Positions 6,314-6,540 of a stretch of 6,540 nucleotides of DNA are shown one piece after another. Source of the DNA: an uncultured Flavobacteriales bacterium (GTDB lineage: Bacteria > Bacteroidota > Bacteroidia > Flavobacteriales_D > Sanyastnellaceae); contig CAJXOV010000126.1 in assembly GCA_913057815.1 (NCBI GenBank), positions 1 through 6,540 of the forward strand, in the 5' to 3' direction. Within the stretch, counting starts at the first letter, position 1. Each line of letters starts with the position of its first letter. The position numbers and the translations under genes are program-made. The notes beneath the pieces were generated by a model. That model made no database searches. It worked only from the letters and a program-made list of their open reading frames with translations, and was not told the DNA's origin.

Positions 6314-6323
6314 ATGAGTTTCA

Positions 6324-6343
6324 GGAAGTTTATAAAACCTTCC
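6324..6343. terminator. Weak hairpin between convergent genes
   Basis: GGAAG (6324-6328) pairs with CTTCC (6339-6343), and an inner TTT/AAA can extend the stem past a bulged C. It lies 11 nt after the lipoprotein stop codon and spans the stop codon of the opposing gene. Neither strand has a T run after the stem, so it is at most a weak two-way terminator. Confidence 0.25.
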
Positions 6344-6494
6344 CTCTATTCAGTAAATCCTTTGGATCTAAAGTGGATTTTAGCAGTTTCATAAGAGTGA
6401 TTTCCTCTTCGGTTCTGCAGAGTTTTAAGTAATCTTTTTTATGTAATCCTATACCATGTTCTGCTGAAACAGAACCGCCAAGCGCTTTTAATGG
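6330..6494 (-). CDS. FAD-linked oxidase, GlcD/D-lactate dehydrogenase-like, C-terminal fragment
   Basis: Only the last 54 residues are present because the contig runs into adapter at 6495. They contain 'GGSVSAEHGIGLHKKDYL' (residues 6-23 of the fragment), the conserved G-S/T-x-S-x-EHG-x-G block of the FAD-oxidase C-terminal domain. They end with the family's closing pattern 'LLKSTLDPKDLLNRGKVL', close to the usual lDPknilNPGK. Such enzymes bind FAD and oxidise 2-hydroxy acids such as glycolate or D-lactate. The substrate cannot be told from this part. In Bacteroidota this domain also occurs in larger proteins fused to iron-sulfur domains, but the chain stops right after the GKVL motif, so no C-terminal Fe-S fusion is present here. 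The stop TAA is at 6330-6332, 16 nt from the stop of the convergent lipoprotein gene. Confidence 0.9.
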   Translation of the reverse strand, partial: PLKALGGSVSAEHGIGLHKKDYLKLCRTEEEITLMKLLKSTLDPKDLLNRGKVL

Positions 6495-6540
6495 CTGTCT
6501 CTTATACACATCTGACGCTGCCGACGAATAGAGAGGTGTA
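6495..6540 (-). other. Nextera library adapter with i5 index (artefact)
   Basis: Positions 6495-6527 are the reverse complement of the complete 33-nt Nextera read-1 adapter, starting with the Tn5 mosaic end CTGTCTCTTATACACATCT. Positions 6528-6535 read ATAGAGAG, the reverse complement of what I recall as i5 index S502/N502. Positions 6536-6540 (GTGTA) are the start of the P5 primer complement. This is not genomic sequence. Confidence 0.97.

Overview
The window looks like one contig from a Bacteroidota bacterium, most likely Flavobacteriia or a close relative. The evidence is the gene order isoleucyl-tRNA synthetase - DksA/TraR-like protein - lipoprotein signal peptidase, the long (1147 aa) eukaryal-like IleRS, the A-rich sequences in front of starts without strong Shine-Dalgarno motifs, the moderate-to-low G+C content, and a pair of REP-like palindromes of a type I associate with this phylum. 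Both ends are library adapter, not genome: positions 1-47 and 6495-6540 are Nextera adapters with index and P7/P5 remnants. Only 48-6494 is biological, and the genes at the edges are cut by library preparation.

Layout from left to right. 48-195 is a short stretch with no confident gene; it may hold the tail of a plus-strand gene. 196-1041 (minus) encodes an exported protein with MORN-like/YwqK-like repeats. 1113-5594 (minus) is a tight three-gene cluster read right to left: ileS, a DksA/TraR-like gene 4 nt later, and lspA 20 nt after that. 5595-5722 is a divergent intergenic region. It carries a 19-codon leader ORF, a terminator-like hairpin with a T7 run just before ileS, and an 8-bp inverted repeat. 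5723-6313 (plus) encodes a lipoprotein that LspA should process. 6330-6494 (minus) is the C-terminal end of a GlcD-like FAD-linked oxidase, convergent with the lipoprotein gene.

The genes are mostly housekeeping: charging of tRNA-Ile, probable RNA-polymerase-directed regulation, and lipoprotein maturation. Four details stand out. (1) The class I signature of the IleRS reads GIHH, i.e. GXHH instead of HXGH, the variant linked to extreme mupirocin resistance in some type 2 IleRS. (2) Two palindromic repeats flanked by a 6-bp direct repeat sit in frame inside ileS and are translated. (3) lspA has no ATG, GTG or TTG start that keeps its conserved N-terminus; an ATC codon lies exactly where the start should be. 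(4) The ileS leader has attenuator-like architecture. I see no CRISPR array, tRNA, rRNA, integrase, toxin-antitoxin pair or defence system.
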